Shown: positions 51,898-62,063, counted from the first letter of the stretch. The stretch: DNA of 64,000 nucleotides from CAIYTF01 sp963664845 (GCA_963664845.1 OY761615.1:5456001-5520000), one strand, 5' to 3'. Numbers and translations are program-made. The notes: a model not told the origin generated them from the sequence alone.

Positions 51898-52184
51898 GTG
51901 TCCAGACAAAAGATGCTGCCTATATCGCAGAATTGGCAAGATTGAATTTTTCCGGGCCGGAGCTTGAAAAAATGACGCAGGAATTAAATGAAATATTGGG
52001 ATATATTGAAAAGTTGAACGAATTGGATACCTCAACCGTTGAACCACTTTCCCATCCTCTGGAGATGACAAATGTATTCAGAGAGGATTTGGCAGTGCCG
52101 TCAACGCCGCAAGCTGAAGCATTAAAGAATGCACCCAACAAAGATGATTCCTTCTTCAGAGCTCCCAAAGTTATTTCACAATAA
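51894..52184 (+). CDS. gatC: Asp/Glu-tRNA amidotransferase subunit C
   Basis: 96 residues, normal for GatC. It matches the family throughout: IAELARLNFSGPELEKMTQE, ILGYIEKLNELDTSTVEPLS and a C-terminal RAPKVIS. GatC stabilises the GatAB enzyme that makes Gln-tRNA or Asn-tRNA by amidation. gatA and gatB are not in the window. It overlaps plsC by 4 bases. Confidence 0.92.
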   Translation: MSVQTKDAAYIAELARLNFSGPELEKMTQELNEILGYIEKLNELDTSTVEPLSHPLEMTNVFREDLAVPSTPQAEALKNAPNKDDSFFRAPKVISQ

Positions 52185-52197
52185 GAAACTTTAGATA

Positions 52198-52965
52198 ATG
52201 GTTGTTGGTATTATTCCTGCCCGATATGCGTCTACCCGATTACCCGGAAAGCCTCTTTGCGATATTGGCGGGAAGCCTATGATAGTGCAAACTTTTCTAA
52301 GCGCTTCAAAAGCAAAACTTCTGGATCGTGTTGTGGTGGCTACAGATGATATTAGGGTAGCAAATGTGTGTCAACAGTATGATATGGATTATTATCTGAC
52401 TGATACGACAATACAAACCGGATCTGACAGAATTGCGTGTGTTGCCCGCGAGCTTCACGCGGCGGATATAATTGTCAACGTTCAGGGAGATGAGCCATTT
52501 ATCCCTGGAATGATGATCGATCAGGCGATTGAACCTCTGCTTTTTGATGGAAACGTTAAGATATCAACTCTTGTGCGGAAAATTACTGATTTACAAGAGT
52601 TGAATTCACCGGCAACAGTTAAAGTGGTTTTTGATTTGGAGAATTACGCGCTTTATTTTTCACGCGCTCCCATTCCTTTCATAAGGGATGCCATTGACGA
52701 AAAAGATATTTTGCGGTATTCCTCTCATTATAAACACATTGGCCTCTATGTTTACCGGAAAGAATCGCTTTTTGAATTTACCGCATTACCGCAAACAGAT
52801 CTTGAACGCCTGGAAAAGCTGGAGCAGTTACGAATGTTGGAACATGGCATGAAGATAAAAGTCGTTGAAACCGAGTTTGACAGTATTTCAGTTGATACTG
52901 CTGAGGATCTTGACCGGGCAAGAGAAAAGTGCGGCGAGAAACCGGCACGTCGTACAAGGAAATAA
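52198..52965 (+). CDS. kdsB: 3-deoxy-manno-octulosonate cytidylyltransferase
   Basis: 255 residues. The nucleotide loop is VGIIPARYASTRLPGKPLCD, then VVVATDDIRVANVC, IIVNVQGDEPFIPGMMIDQA and HIGLYVYRKESLFEF, all typical of KdsB. It activates Kdo as CMP-Kdo for lipid A/LPS inner core, so the host has a Gram-negative outer membrane. Confidence 0.93.
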   Translation: MVVGIIPARYASTRLPGKPLCDIGGKPMIVQTFLSASKAKLLDRVVVATDDIRVANVCQQYDMDYYLTDTTIQTGSDRIACVARELHAADIIVNVQGDEPFIPGMMIDQAIEPLLFDGNVKISTLVRKITDLQELNSPATVKVVFDLENYALYFSRAPIPFIRDAIDEKDILRYSSHYKHIGLYVYRKESLFEFTALPQTDLERLEKLEQLRMLEHGMKIKVVETEFDSISVDTAEDLDRAREKCGEKPARRTRK

Positions 52966-53021
52966 GCATGGCTCGAAGAATAGGTGTTTTGAAGTGAATC
53001 AACTATATAATATTTTTTGCG

Positions 53022-53429
53022 ATGGAATGTATTTTTTGTAAAATCATTGCCAGGGAATTACCTGCTGAAATTCTCTATGAGGATGATGGGATCATGGCAA
53101 TATTGGATATTAATCCGATGAATTTTGGTCACGCGTTGGTTATGCCGAAGATGCATTGTGAGAATATTCTTGAGACCCCCACCTATTTGATTCCCGGAAT
53201 ATTTACTCTTTCACAGGAAATTGCCATAGCGATAAAAAGTGCGCTTTGTGCCGATGGAATAAATATTATATCCAATATTGGCGAAGCTGCCGGGCAAACG
53301 ATATTCCACACGCATATACACATAATTCCCCGGCATACAGATGACGGTTTCAAGTTTCGGCTCAACCTCAAAAAATACAGGGATGATGAGTTGGAACGAG
53401 TTGCTTTAAAAATAAGACAAAGTCTATAA
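53022..53429 (+). CDS. HIT family nucleotide-binding protein
   Basis: 135 residues. CIFCKIIARELPAEILYEDD at the start has the zinc-type Cys pair, and QTIFHTHIHIIPRH (near residue 95) is the His-x-His-x-His active site. These enzymes hydrolyse nucleotidyl phosphoramidates or dinucleotide polyphosphates. Between kdsB and a B12-domain gene, on the same strand. Confidence 0.92.
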   Translation: MECIFCKIIARELPAEILYEDDGIMAILDINPMNFGHALVMPKMHCENILETPTYLIPGIFTLSQEIAIAIKSALCADGINIISNIGEAAGQTIFHTHIHIIPRHTDDGFKFRLNLKKYRDDELERVALKIRQSL

Positions 53430-53442
53430 TGGAGACAAGAAA

Positions 53443-53859
53443 TTGGAAAAAAAAATAAGAGTGCTTGTAGCAAAAGCAGGTTTGGATGGACATGATCGTG
53501 GTGCTAAGGTGATTGCCGCCGCGTTGCGGGATGCAGGTATGGAAGTAATTTATACCGGACTGCGCCAGACACCTGAGATGATCGTTGAAGCTGCAATTCA
53601 GGAAGATGTAGATGTCATTGGCATCAGTATTCTATCTGGTGCGCATATGACCATTTTCCCGAAAATACTTAGCCTGATGAAGGAGAAAGGGATTGACGAT
53701 GTGCTCCTTCTTGGCGGTGGGATCATTCCTGCAGATGATATTTTGGAATTAAAAAAAATGGGGGTGGGAGAGCTGTTTACACCAGGATCAGCCACGCAGG
53801 ATATAGCTGATTTTATTCGTAAATGGCTATTGGAGCACCCAAGAGCCATTTTACAGTAA
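53443..53859 (+). CDS. B12-binding domain protein (methylmalonyl-CoA mutase C-terminal type)
   Basis: 138 residues, a stand-alone cobalamin-binding domain. VLVAKAGLDGHDRGAKVIAA includes the D-x-H-x-x-G that gives the axial His (near residue 17), then VIGISILSGAHMTIFPKILS and DVLLLGGGIIPADDI. It is the small subunit of a two-gene mutase, or an accessory B12 protein; the catalytic subunit is not in the window. The start is TTG at 53443 with GGAG at 53431. Confidence 0.88.
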   Translation: MEKKIRVLVAKAGLDGHDRGAKVIAAALRDAGMEVIYTGLRQTPEMIVEAAIQEDVDVIGISILSGAHMTIFPKILSLMKEKGIDDVLLLGGGIIPADDILELKKMGVGELFTPGSATQDIADFIRKWLLEHPRAILQ

Positions 53860-53984
53860 ACGGTAACTATAACTTTTTTGATGTCAAAAAAAAGTAGTTG
53901 TATAATTTGGAATAATAAACGAACTTTCACGTCACACGATTTGAAATTTTTCATTAATTTCATTCACTAAAGAAAAGGCACATT

Positions 53985-56288
53985 ATGAAAAAGATTCTAC
54001 TTGTTCTCTTCTTTGCGCTAGCAGCTCACAGCTATGCGCAACTGTTGCTCACGGAGGATTTCACTGGCTTAACGGTTGGTACGTTGGCCGGGCAATCATC
54101 TTGGGTACTTGGCACCGGTACTGGTGTTACGGTTGCGAACACAACTCCAATGACTTATACCGGATATAATGGCGGCGGTGGCGAATATATCGCAATGCCG
54201 GCTGGATCTGCTACAAAAGCCAGAGAGTCAAAATCATTCGCTACACCAGTTACGGCCTATACAGGTCAAACGTTCTATTATTCATTCCTAATGCGGTTAA
54301 GCGCAACCTCAGCAACATCTGTTGGTTATTTCTTCACTTTAGGTGATGCTACTGGCTCTTCAGCAGCCTTATCACCAAAATTGTATGCAACGACAAATGG
54401 CGCCGGATATAATCTTGGTGTTTCTAAACAAACCACTACCACTGCAAATATTTCATGGGGTTCAACAGTGTATAATTTGAACCAGACCTATTTGGTCGTT
54501 GTGAAATATGTATTCCATGCTGCGGGAACTGTTGCTCCTGCATTGTATGATGACGAATGCTATGTATGGGTTAACCCTGATCTTTCTGCTGAACCAACTG
54601 TTGCTACCGCAGAGTGCAAAATTGTTGGTGGTGCTACAACTGATCCTGATTTTGATGGTTATCAGGCTATCGCCGGTGGAGTTGGTTCCGTTGTTTATAA
54701 CAATCGTGGAGTAACAAATCCTACAGGCGATCTTGATGCTATTCGTGTTGCAGTTGGTGCAGATGGCGCTACAGCATGGACCAATTTGGCAGCAAAGCAA
54801 GCTTCCTCTGGTATCAATGTAAAATTCCAGGCTAACATGTCAGTTCTGATGAAAAAAGGTGCATTTACCGAAGGCTCTGATAGCTTGGTAATGCGCGGTA
54901 ACTTCCAGGTTGATGCTGGCGATGTAGGTGACTGGCAGGGATATAAATTTAAATTTAAACCTGTTTCTCCTGGCGACACAATGTATGCATTGACAGTAAC
55001 TTTCCCTGCATCATCTGTTGGAAAAGATTATCAGTATAAATTTGTTAAGAACGATACTTGGGAAACCAACCAGCCAACCGCAAGCACTAACAGAGAATTT
55101 AAGTTAGCTGCATCTGACATGGTTATATGGCCAGGATTCTTTAACAATGACAGTATCTATATTCCGAAACCGCAGGTTAAAATGACTGTGAACTTTACAG
55201 CCGATATGACCACGCTGTTGGGTTCAGGTCTGGGATATTTTGATGCTCAGACAGACTCAATTCAGGTCATGGGACTTGATTGGAATGGTCAAGTCATGAT
55301 CAATCCTGTAAATCGTACTCTTAAAGCAGATCAACTTTCACCTACCTTGTACATGGGACAATTGACTGTTCAATCTACTTTCGGTGACACCGCTGAGTGG
55401 AAATTCAAAGCATTTCCTGATGCCCGTTACATCAATAATGGCTGGGAAAATAGCGCAAATCATAAAATTGCATTCCCGACCAAAGATTCAACAGTAAACC
55501 TGCTTCCAATGATTCCTGATATCAAAGCTGTTCAGGGTACTCTTGCTTCTGACGTTAATGTATTGTTCCAGGTTGATATGAACTCCAGTCCTGTGAACGC
55601 AAAAACCAATAAGCCTATTTTACTGAGTAATATCGACTGGATGGGCGTAAAGGGCGGTTCTATTCCTATCGGCAACTGGTTGGGAAGCTGGGTTGCTGCT
55701 GATACAGCAGTTACTACCACAGCTGCATCAATGATCGTGCTAAATGATGCTGGTGTAAATGGCGATTTGAAAGCCGGCGACCATATTTATTCAAGAAACA
55801 TTTTGTTCCCTACTGGAACAAACTCAGGCGATGTTCCTTACAAATTTGGCTGCAGCGATAAAGGTTCAGACACCGGTGCAACTTATTTGGATAACGAAGC
55901 TCCTTCAGAGAAAAACCACTCATTCAAATTAGCAGTTCCTTCAGTCGGTAATCAGATCACTTTATATAATAAATTCGGCGATCAGATTAATAGTATTGAA
56001 GTTACCCCGAAAAGCAAAAATGCTCGTACGTTTGAATTGGCTCAGAACTATCCTAATCCATTCAACCCAACGACAAAGATCTCTTTTGCTATTCCTCAGG
56101 ACGGTATGGTAACCTTAAAGGTTTACAACGTACTTGGAAAAGAAGTATCAACATTGTTAAACCAGAATATGCGTACCGGTACCTATGACGTATCATTTGA
56201 TGCTTCACAACTGACAACTGGTGTTTATCTCTATAGACTCAGCGTTGGTAATTTCTCATCAGTAAAGAAAATGATGCTGGTAAAATAA
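53985..56288 (+). CDS. secreted protein with type IX sorting domain
   Basis: 767 residues. A signal peptide (KILLVLFFALAAHSYAQ) leads a beta-rich exoprotein. Residues 20-260 look like a lectin-type jelly roll. After residue 270 come two related modules (VKFQANMSVLMKKGAF... and VNFTADMTTLLG...), then a third resembling them (VLFQVDMNSSP...). The C-terminal 85 residues are the type IX secretion sorting domain, starting LAQNYPNPFNPTTKISFAIP. It is exported through the outer membrane and anchored or released there. Ligand unknown. It has the typical codon use of its chromosomal neighbours. Confidence 0.85.
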   Translation: MKKILLVLFFALAAHSYAQLLLTEDFTGLTVGTLAGQSSWVLGTGTGVTVANTTPMTYTGYNGGGGEYIAMPAGSATKARESKSFATPVTAYTGQTFYYSFLMRLSATSATSVGYFFTLGDATGSSAALSPKLYATTNGAGYNLGVSKQTTTTANISWGSTVYNLNQTYLVVVKYVFHAAGTVAPALYDDECYVWVNPDLSAEPTVATAECKIVGGATTDPDFDGYQAIAGGVGSVVYNNRGVTNPTGDLDAIRVAVGADGATAWTNLAAKQASSGINVKFQANMSVLMKKGAFTEGSDSLVMRGNFQVDAGDVGDWQGYKFKFKPVSPGDTMYALTVTFPASSVGKDYQYKFVKNDTWETNQPTASTNREFKLAASDMVIWPGFFNNDSIYIPKPQVKMTVNFTADMTTLLGSGLGYFDAQTDSIQVMGLDWNGQVMINPVNRTLKADQLSPTLYMGQLTVQSTFGDTAEWKFKAFPDARYINNGWENSANHKIAFPTKDSTVNLLPMIPDIKAVQGTLASDVNVLFQVDMNSSPVNAKTNKPILLSNIDWMGVKGGSIPIGNWLGSWVAADTAVTTTAASMIVLNDAGVNGDLKAGDHIYSRNILFPTGTNSGDVPYKFGCSDKGSDTGATYLDNEAPSEKNHSFKLAVPSVGNQITLYNKFGDQINSIEVTPKSKNARTFELAQNYPNPFNPTTKISFAIPQDGMVTLKVYNVLGKEVSTLLNQNMRTGTYDVSFDASQLTTGVYLYRLSVGNFSSVKKMMLVK

Positions 56289-56356
56289 TTGATCATTTCT
56301 AATTGATCTATCAGTAATGATTGTCGGTTAGAGAGCATCTCTTATATAGATTTCTA

Positions 56357-56392
56357 AAAGCCCGGGACTTGAATAAGGTTCCGGGCTTTTTT
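56357..56392 (+). terminator. rho-independent terminator
   Basis: AAAAGCCCGGGAC at 56357 pairs with GTTCCGGGCTTTT, one mismatch, and six T follow. It closes the transcript of the 767-residue secreted protein gene. Confidence 0.85.
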
Positions 56393-56639
56393 AATATGCC
56401 CGTATTGGAGAAGATGGATATCCTGAATATCAATTGAACATTTGTTGTACCTGATTATGTTACCTGTTGATCGGTATGATTGAAATATATTTATCCGGGG
56501 AATCACGCAACTGGTTGATGCGTGAGAGAAGAATTCGTTAATTCCGGTAATATTTGTAGTTTGGATTGAACCTTATAAAAAATTTGTCCTTCTCCCTGTG
56601 AATCCCAGGTATATCATTAAAGAAGCTGAAAACATAAAA
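56393..56639. other. spacer before a second secreted protein gene
   Basis: Non-coding, AT-rich. It must hold the promoter for the gene starting at 56640. I see no clear operator or hairpin. Confidence 0.35.
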
Positions 56640-57821
56640 ATGATTAGAAATATATTCTTGTTTGTGGCGCTCGCTATTTTTGTCCCGCCTGCACTTTTGG
56701 GACAGAATCAGACAACATCAGATACGGGTAGAATTGCAGGCTTCCGGGCGTCGCGCATACTCGAAAGTTATCCAAATATGCAATTCCCAACTGCAGCTTA
56801 TTGGGCTAATACCGGGAAAGCAATAGCCGGCAAGTTTTCAGGAACTTCGCCTGCAGGGATCTGGATTGTCAGCATTTTTGAGGACACCGGATTTACAACA
56901 CTAAATTTTCCCTCCAACGGACGTGCCTATCCTCATATTGGGTTCACTCCGGAAGATCAAAACGAAGACTTTTTAACCAGATTTGATAATGCGGGCATTA
57001 AAATATGGTTACAGGTGGAACCTGGCTCTGCAAACATTGATACACTCATATCCGTTGTGCTCAACAGGTATAAACATCATCCGTGTGTAAGAGGATTTGG
57101 AATCGATGTTGAATGGTACCAGTGGGATGCGACAAATACCGATGGCAAAAAAGTTACTAACGCAGAAGCACAAAAATGGGAGCAGGCTGTTCAGGCAATT
57201 GATACGAGTTACACCTTATTTCTTAAACACTATAATACCGGATGGATGCCCTCAAGCTATCGCGGGAAAATCTTGTTTGTTGATGACAGTCAGGATTTTA
57301 CCTGGTCAACAAAACCTTTTGAAGAATTAGTAGCTGAGTATAAAACCTGGGGTAAAAAATTCTCCCCCAGCAAAGTAGCTTTTCAATTTGGCTATGAAGC
57401 TGACTCTGTCTGGTGGCGGAATTATTCCGATCCTGTGAAAACCATTGGTTCGAGTTTGTTCTCTGGAATCGCCAACTGCTTTGGCGTGTTTTGGGTTGAC
57501 TTTACTATCACTAGAGTATTTCCCTATACCGGCATTAGAAACGGAAATCCTATTTCAAAGGAATGCACCTTATCTCAAAACTATCCCAATCCATTCAATC
57601 CTTCAACTAAAATACGATATAACATTGCTGCTGAGGGAAAAGTTACGCTTACGGTATACAATGTACTTGGACAAGCTATAAAGCGAATTGTGGAAAAGGA
57701 GCAGATTCCCGGGGAGTATGAACAGGTGTTTGACGGCTCAATGCTGACAGGCGGTGTGTATTATTACAGACTACATGCCGGTTCCGTAACACGAACTGGC
57801 AAGATGTTATTGGTTAAATAA
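56640..57821 (+). CDS. secreted protein with type IX sorting domain, TIM-barrel-like
   Basis: 393 residues from the ATG at 56640, which starts a clear signal peptide (IFLFVALAIFVPPALLGQ); the frame is also open upstream. The middle 250 residues resemble a (beta/alpha)8 glycoside hydrolase-like fold: IKIWLQVEPGSANIDTLISV, HPCVRGFGIDVEWYQWD, where the Asp-Glu pair could be acidic catalysts, and VAFQFGYEADSVWWRNY. The C-terminal sorting domain begins LSQNYPNPFNPSTKIRYN. The substrate is unknown. Confidence 0.75.
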   Translation: MIRNIFLFVALAIFVPPALLGQNQTTSDTGRIAGFRASRILESYPNMQFPTAAYWANTGKAIAGKFSGTSPAGIWIVSIFEDTGFTTLNFPSNGRAYPHIGFTPEDQNEDFLTRFDNAGIKIWLQVEPGSANIDTLISVVLNRYKHHPCVRGFGIDVEWYQWDATNTDGKKVTNAEAQKWEQAVQAIDTSYTLFLKHYNTGWMPSSYRGKILFVDDSQDFTWSTKPFEELVAEYKTWGKKFSPSKVAFQFGYEADSVWWRNYSDPVKTIGSSLFSGIANCFGVFWVDFTITRVFPYTGIRNGNPISKECTLSQNYPNPFNPSTKIRYNIAAEGKVTLTVYNVLGQAIKRIVEKEQIPGEYEQVFDGSMLTGGVYYYRLHAGSVTRTGKMLLVK

Positions 57822-57923
57822 TTTTAACCTGGATTGTATTAGTGCCAATGAAAATCGGCTGCTCGAATACTCATCATAGCGATTCATTGGTTAATACCGG
57901 CAAAAAACATAAAATTCATCAGA

Positions 57924-57950
57924 GGGACTTTCTGTGAAACAGAAAGTCCC
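57924..57950. terminator. perfect hairpin between convergent genes
   Basis: GGGACTTTCTGT and ACAGAAAGTCCC around GAA, 12 bp without mismatch, between the secreted protein gene and the convergent acyl-CoA ligase gene. No T run follows on either strand, so it may work as a rho-dependent or mRNA-stabilising structure. Confidence 0.5.
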
Positions 57951-57961
57951 TGTAATGGATT

Positions 57962-59782
57962 CTATTTCAGTTCGCCGTACATACCCTCAATAAGCTCTTT
58001 ATATCGCTCTTCGATAACCTTGCGCTTTAATTTCATCGTGGGTGTCATTTCACCGCTTTCAAGGCTGAACGGTTTATCAAGAATGGCAAATTTCCTTACT
58101 CGTTCATAGTTAGCCAGGTTTTTCTGAAATTTAACCAACTCGGCTTCCATCATATCATATATCTCTTTCGTTTGAACCAGATCATCATTCGTTTTATAAG
58201 GGAGGTTGTTTGAGTCGGCATAAGCACGCAGGGCATCAAAATCGGGTACAATTAGCGCGCTAAGGAACATTCGTCTGTCTCCGATAAGGATAAACTGATC
58301 GATAAATTGGCTTGAGAGGAAGAGATTTTCTATAGGTGACGGTGCAATGTACTTTCCGCCGGATGTCTTGAATAAATGCTTTTTTCTATCCGTTATAACA
58401 AGAAAACCTTGAGCATCAAAGACACCGATATCGCCGGTCTGCAGCCATCCGTCTTTAATAGTCTCATCAGTCTCTTTTTTGTTCTTGTAGTATCCCATCA
58501 TAATATTGGGTCCACGTGCAAGAATTTCCCCATCTGCTGCAATTCTTACCTGAACCTGAGAGAAGGGGGTTCCAACTGATCCGAATTTGTAGTTTTCCAA
58601 CCGATTGCAGGCAATAACAGGTGAGGATTCGGTTAATCCGTATCCTTCTATGATCAGCAACCCTACAGCTTCGAAAAATTCGCCAAGTTCCCTGGGGAGC
58701 GCAGCACCTCCAGAAACGAAGAAGCGTAGTTTTCCACCTGTAAGATTTCGTAATTTTTGAAATACCAGTTTATCTGCTAGTTTATGTTTAAGGGTGAGAG
58801 ACACTGAAGGAATGCCGCCCTTTTTGGCCTTTGCGAAATCAAGTCCCACATTTACAGCCCAATAAAATATCTTCTGCTTTTGCGAGGACTGGCTCTCTAT
58901 GTTTTTAACGATTTTGGAATGCATTCGTTCGAATAATCTGGGCACTGTTGTCAGTATAGTCGGTTTGGTATCTATCATGTCCTGTGACACTGTTTCGATG
59001 CTTTGGGCATAACAAACCATGCTGCCCGCAGAAAAGGCAGTATAATAGCCAACCATACGTTCAAAAATATGACAAAGGGGCAAAAAGGAAAGAAAAATAT
59101 CGTCCTTTGTTATGGGAAACGCCGTCAGTGCATCATGAATATTGGAGACAATGTTTTTATGTGAGAGCATCACTCCTTTGGGCTCGCCGGTTGTCCCTGA
59201 AGTATAAATTATTGTACAAAGATCATTTTCATTGGCAAGTTTGGCATTCTCCCAAAAATATTTTTCAGTGAATTGTGAAGTATTACGCCCGGTATTTTGT
59301 ATGGTCAAGAATGAATAAATGCCAATTTCACTGCCAGGACAGTCCTTCTCATTCAGCACAATTATCATTTTCAAGTGCTTGCAGTTATTCCTGATTTTCA
59401 GAATTTTATTGAGTTGGAACTTGTTTGAGAGGATAATTGCAACAGCTTCAGAATTATTGAGTATAAATTCAACGCTGTCTGCCGTGAGGGAAGGGTAGAG
59501 TGGTACGTCAACGGCTCCAATGCCTAAAATTGCCATATCACTATAGGCCCATTCCGGGCGGTTTTCCGCAATGATGGCGACTTTATCGCCTCGTTTTACT
59601 CCCATCGCCGCCAAACCCCTGCCGAACAGTATTGTTTCTTCCTTAAATTTTGTATATGAGACTTCAGCCCATTGCCCACCTTTTTTATATTTCAAAAGGG
59701 GACGTTCAAGATTCTTTCCGTATTCTAACGTCAGAAAGGAGAACAATTCCGGGATGGTTTTATATTCTCTTAGTATTGCCAT
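57962..59782 (-). CDS. long-chain fatty acid-CoA ligase
   Basis: 606 residues. Adenylation motifs: IIYTSGTTGEPKGVMLSHKN (A3, near residue 191), LFISGG-type RFFVSGGAALPRELGEFF, EGYGLTESSPVIACNRLENY (A5, near 385), and DGWLQTGDIGVFDAQGFLVI (A7/A8, near 443). FKTSGGKYIAPSPIENL carries the C-terminal Lys-linked region. The full length and PSLTADSVEFILNNS style agree with AMP-binding FadD-like (long-chain) ligases of the FCB group. It activates fatty acids to acyl-CoA. Confidence 0.9.
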   Translation of the reverse strand: MAILREYKTIPELFSFLTLEYGKNLERPLLKYKKGGQWAEVSYTKFKEETILFGRGLAAMGVKRGDKVAIIAENRPEWAYSDMAILGIGAVDVPLYPSLTADSVEFILNNSEAVAIILSNKFQLNKILKIRNNCKHLKMIIVLNEKDCPGSEIGIYSFLTIQNTGRNTSQFTEKYFWENAKLANENDLCTIIYTSGTTGEPKGVMLSHKNIVSNIHDALTAFPITKDDIFLSFLPLCHIFERMVGYYTAFSAGSMVCYAQSIETVSQDMIDTKPTILTTVPRLFERMHSKIVKNIESQSSQKQKIFYWAVNVGLDFAKAKKGGIPSVSLTLKHKLADKLVFQKLRNLTGGKLRFFVSGGAALPRELGEFFEAVGLLIIEGYGLTESSPVIACNRLENYKFGSVGTPFSQVQVRIAADGEILARGPNIMMGYYKNKKETDETIKDGWLQTGDIGVFDAQGFLVITDRKKHLFKTSGGKYIAPSPIENLFLSSQFIDQFILIGDRRMFLSALIVPDFDALRAYADSNNLPYKTNDDLVQTKEIYDMMEAELVKFQKNLANYERVRKFAILDKPFSLESGEMTPTMKLKRKVIEERYKELIEGMYGELK

Positions 59783-59958
59783 TAAGCATCCTTGTGCATT
59801 GTTTTTCGCATCTACAGATTAAAATACCACTTTATGTGGATGTGCCCTCAAAAAATACTATAAAAAAACTTCTCAGTAAATATATTAAAAGGACAAATTA
59901 AGGCAGATTAATTATATTTCGACTCAAAAGCTATTCAAAATTTGAGAAATGATACGGT

Positions 59959-61047
59959 TTGATTAAACAAGCAGCGATAATATTCAGCCTTATATGTATA
60001 CTTGGATTCACTGTGTTTTCTCAGGAAGCAATTCAAAAAGGATATATTGAACCTTTGTTTGACTATACATCGATTAGCGGTCAACCGGTACTGTCGGTCG
60101 GAGGCAAAGCTATGTGGGTCGTTGGCCGGCATTTTGGGCTTGGCGGCAGTGTACTGATTTCAACCAATTCAATACCATCACCTTATTATTCGCCCGGTGG
60201 TGACAGATACGGCATGACGATGACGCGCACGGGATTTGAGTTTGAATATTTATTCAAAGCCGCCAACACTATACTTGTCACTGCAGGCATCCTGGTTGGA
60301 GGGGGTTCCATCGAATTTTCTCCTTCTGATACGAGCAGGCTTCCCAGGGGATTCTATTTACTCGAACCAAAGCTTCACCTTGGGGTTTCTTTGTCCGATT
60401 ATTCAATGGTCACTTTAGGTGCAGGTTACCGGTTGCTTTTTAAATACGAAGATGATGCGATCCTCACGAAAAAGAATATACAGGGCCTTTCCATCGATCT
60501 TGGAATTTCCACTCACCCAAAACAGGTAGAGTATCATGGAGGGTATATTGCCCCGGTAATGAAGAGTGCGTCACTGAACGGACATTCTGCGTTGTTGCTT
60601 GGTGCCAAAGCTATGTGGGTAATGGATGGGCAATTCGGAGTGGGCGGGGGGATATATGTAAGTGCTAATTCTATCGATTCGCCGGAATCCAATGCATTTG
60701 GCAATCCCTATACACTTACCTTAAGTTACGGGGGAGTGCATTTGGAGTATATACAGACACTGGGTCGGGACTGCAAGCTCATGGTCGATATGCTTTGTGC
60801 CGGCGCTGACGTTAAATACTCACCACCGAATGATGGTAATAAAAATCCAACTTTCTACCCAGGACAGTTTCTTGTTTGGGAACCTCAGGTTAACCTTAGT
60901 ATTTCGCTTTCCAATTATGTAGCTGTTGGGATCGGAGCCGGTTACCGACTGTTGTCACAGTACCAAACGTATCACAATTTGCAAAAGAACGATCTGCAAG
61001 GGTTATCATCGAATCTTACCTTCACTTTTGGAAGATTCTGTAAATGA
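59959..61047 (+). CDS. outer-membrane barrel-like protein with internal duplication
   Basis: 362 residues starting at a TTG. A signal peptide (IIFSLICILGFTVFSQ) precedes two copies of a unit of about 170 residues: GYIEPLFDYTSISGQPVLSV...GGKAMWVVGRHFGLGGSVLI and GYIAPVMKSASLNGHSALLL...GAKAMWVMDGQFGVGGGIYV. Each unit is rich in alternating beta strands with aromatic girdle residues (YRLLF/YRLLS), as in small outer-membrane beta barrels. The function is not known. Its end overlaps the next gene by 4 bases. Confidence 0.65.
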   Translation: MIKQAAIIFSLICILGFTVFSQEAIQKGYIEPLFDYTSISGQPVLSVGGKAMWVVGRHFGLGGSVLISTNSIPSPYYSPGGDRYGMTMTRTGFEFEYLFKAANTILVTAGILVGGGSIEFSPSDTSRLPRGFYLLEPKLHLGVSLSDYSMVTLGAGYRLLFKYEDDAILTKKNIQGLSIDLGISTHPKQVEYHGGYIAPVMKSASLNGHSALLLGAKAMWVMDGQFGVGGGIYVSANSIDSPESNAFGNPYTLTLSYGGVHLEYIQTLGRDCKLMVDMLCAGADVKYSPPNDGNKNPTFYPGQFLVWEPQVNLSISLSNYVAVGIGAGYRLLSQYQTYHNLQKNDLQGLSSNLTFTFGRFCK

Positions 61048-62063
61048 AGAGAGCTTTTATTTCCCTGCTATTGACTGTTATTTTATTTAAAGGCGTTTTT
61101 TGCGTTCCAAATTTCGGAACGGACAGTTTGAATACAGTCGGAGCTGATACTCTCCATGTTCCAGACAGCCTGTTCACCTTTGCCGGCGCTCCTCGGGTAA
61201 CTATAGATGGGGCGATGCCTGTAAAAATTACAAAACTCAGACCAATTCCTTCAGCAATTACCGTCGCGGCTTTGGCTGCAACGCTCATAAGTATTCATAC
61301 AAGCCAGCAGCATGCCTGGTGGAGCGGAGAGCGCCAGGCATTTCATTATACAGAAGATTATGGCAGTGCCCTTCAGGTTGATAAATTTGGCCATGCTTTC
61401 GGCGCCTATATGATGTCCTATGTATTCTCAGAAGCATATTTGGTTTCCGGATTTAATGTTGAAGATGCCGATTTTTATGGAAGTATCACAGGCTGTCTTT
61501 ATCAAACCTATGTTGAAACTGAGGACGGGCACGCCAAGGCTTGGGGATTCAGCCCAAGTGACTGGTATTTTGATGCCTTGGGATCAACCTATTTTCTTGC
61601 CCAGCATTATATACCCTTTTTGCAGAATTTCACTCTTAAATGGCAATATGTGCCTTCGGAATGGGTAGGGAAACCTGTTATAAGCCGTCAGCGAACCTTT
61701 GTTGATGACTATAACAGCTCAACTTTCTGGCTTTCTGTAAATGTACACAATCTGCTGGATGGAAAAGTAAAAGAATTATGGCCGGCATGGTTAAATCTTG
61801 CTGTTGGCTATGGTGGCGATAAAATTGATTTCACCCCTGATCCCACCGGACCTCCTGACCAGTTATCCCAACGCCGTTATATTTTGGGGCTGGATGTCTG
61901 CTTTGAACAGATTATCCCCAGGAATGGAGCACTCTGGAACTGGTGGCTTCAGACTTTCAGATATATTAAATTTCCCGGACCCGCGATAGAATTTTCGCCT
62001 GGCGGAACAAAACTGTATGTATTGTATCCATTCAGACTCGATGTGGGGTTTGCGATTTTTTAG
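61044..62063 (+). CDS. DUF2279 (YfiM-like) exported protein
   Basis: 339 residues with an N-terminal hydrophobic signal (RAFISLLLTVILFKGVFC). The family pattern is visible: QHAWWSGERQAFHYTEDYGS, VDKFGHAFGAYMMSYVFSEA (near residue 112) and WGFSPSDWYFDALGSTYFLA (near 169). A YfiM/DUF2279 lipoprotein or membrane-associated role is likely, but no reaction is known. It is coupled to the barrel-like gene upstream. Confidence 0.75.
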   Translation: MKRAFISLLLTVILFKGVFCVPNFGTDSLNTVGADTLHVPDSLFTFAGAPRVTIDGAMPVKITKLRPIPSAITVAALAATLISIHTSQQHAWWSGERQAFHYTEDYGSALQVDKFGHAFGAYMMSYVFSEAYLVSGFNVEDADFYGSITGCLYQTYVETEDGHAKAWGFSPSDWYFDALGSTYFLAQHYIPFLQNFTLKWQYVPSEWVGKPVISRQRTFVDDYNSSTFWLSVNVHNLLDGKVKELWPAWLNLAVGYGGDKIDFTPDPTGPPDQLSQRRYILGLDVCFEQIIPRNGALWNWWLQTFRYIKFPGPAIEFSPGGTKLYVLYPFRLDVGFAIF

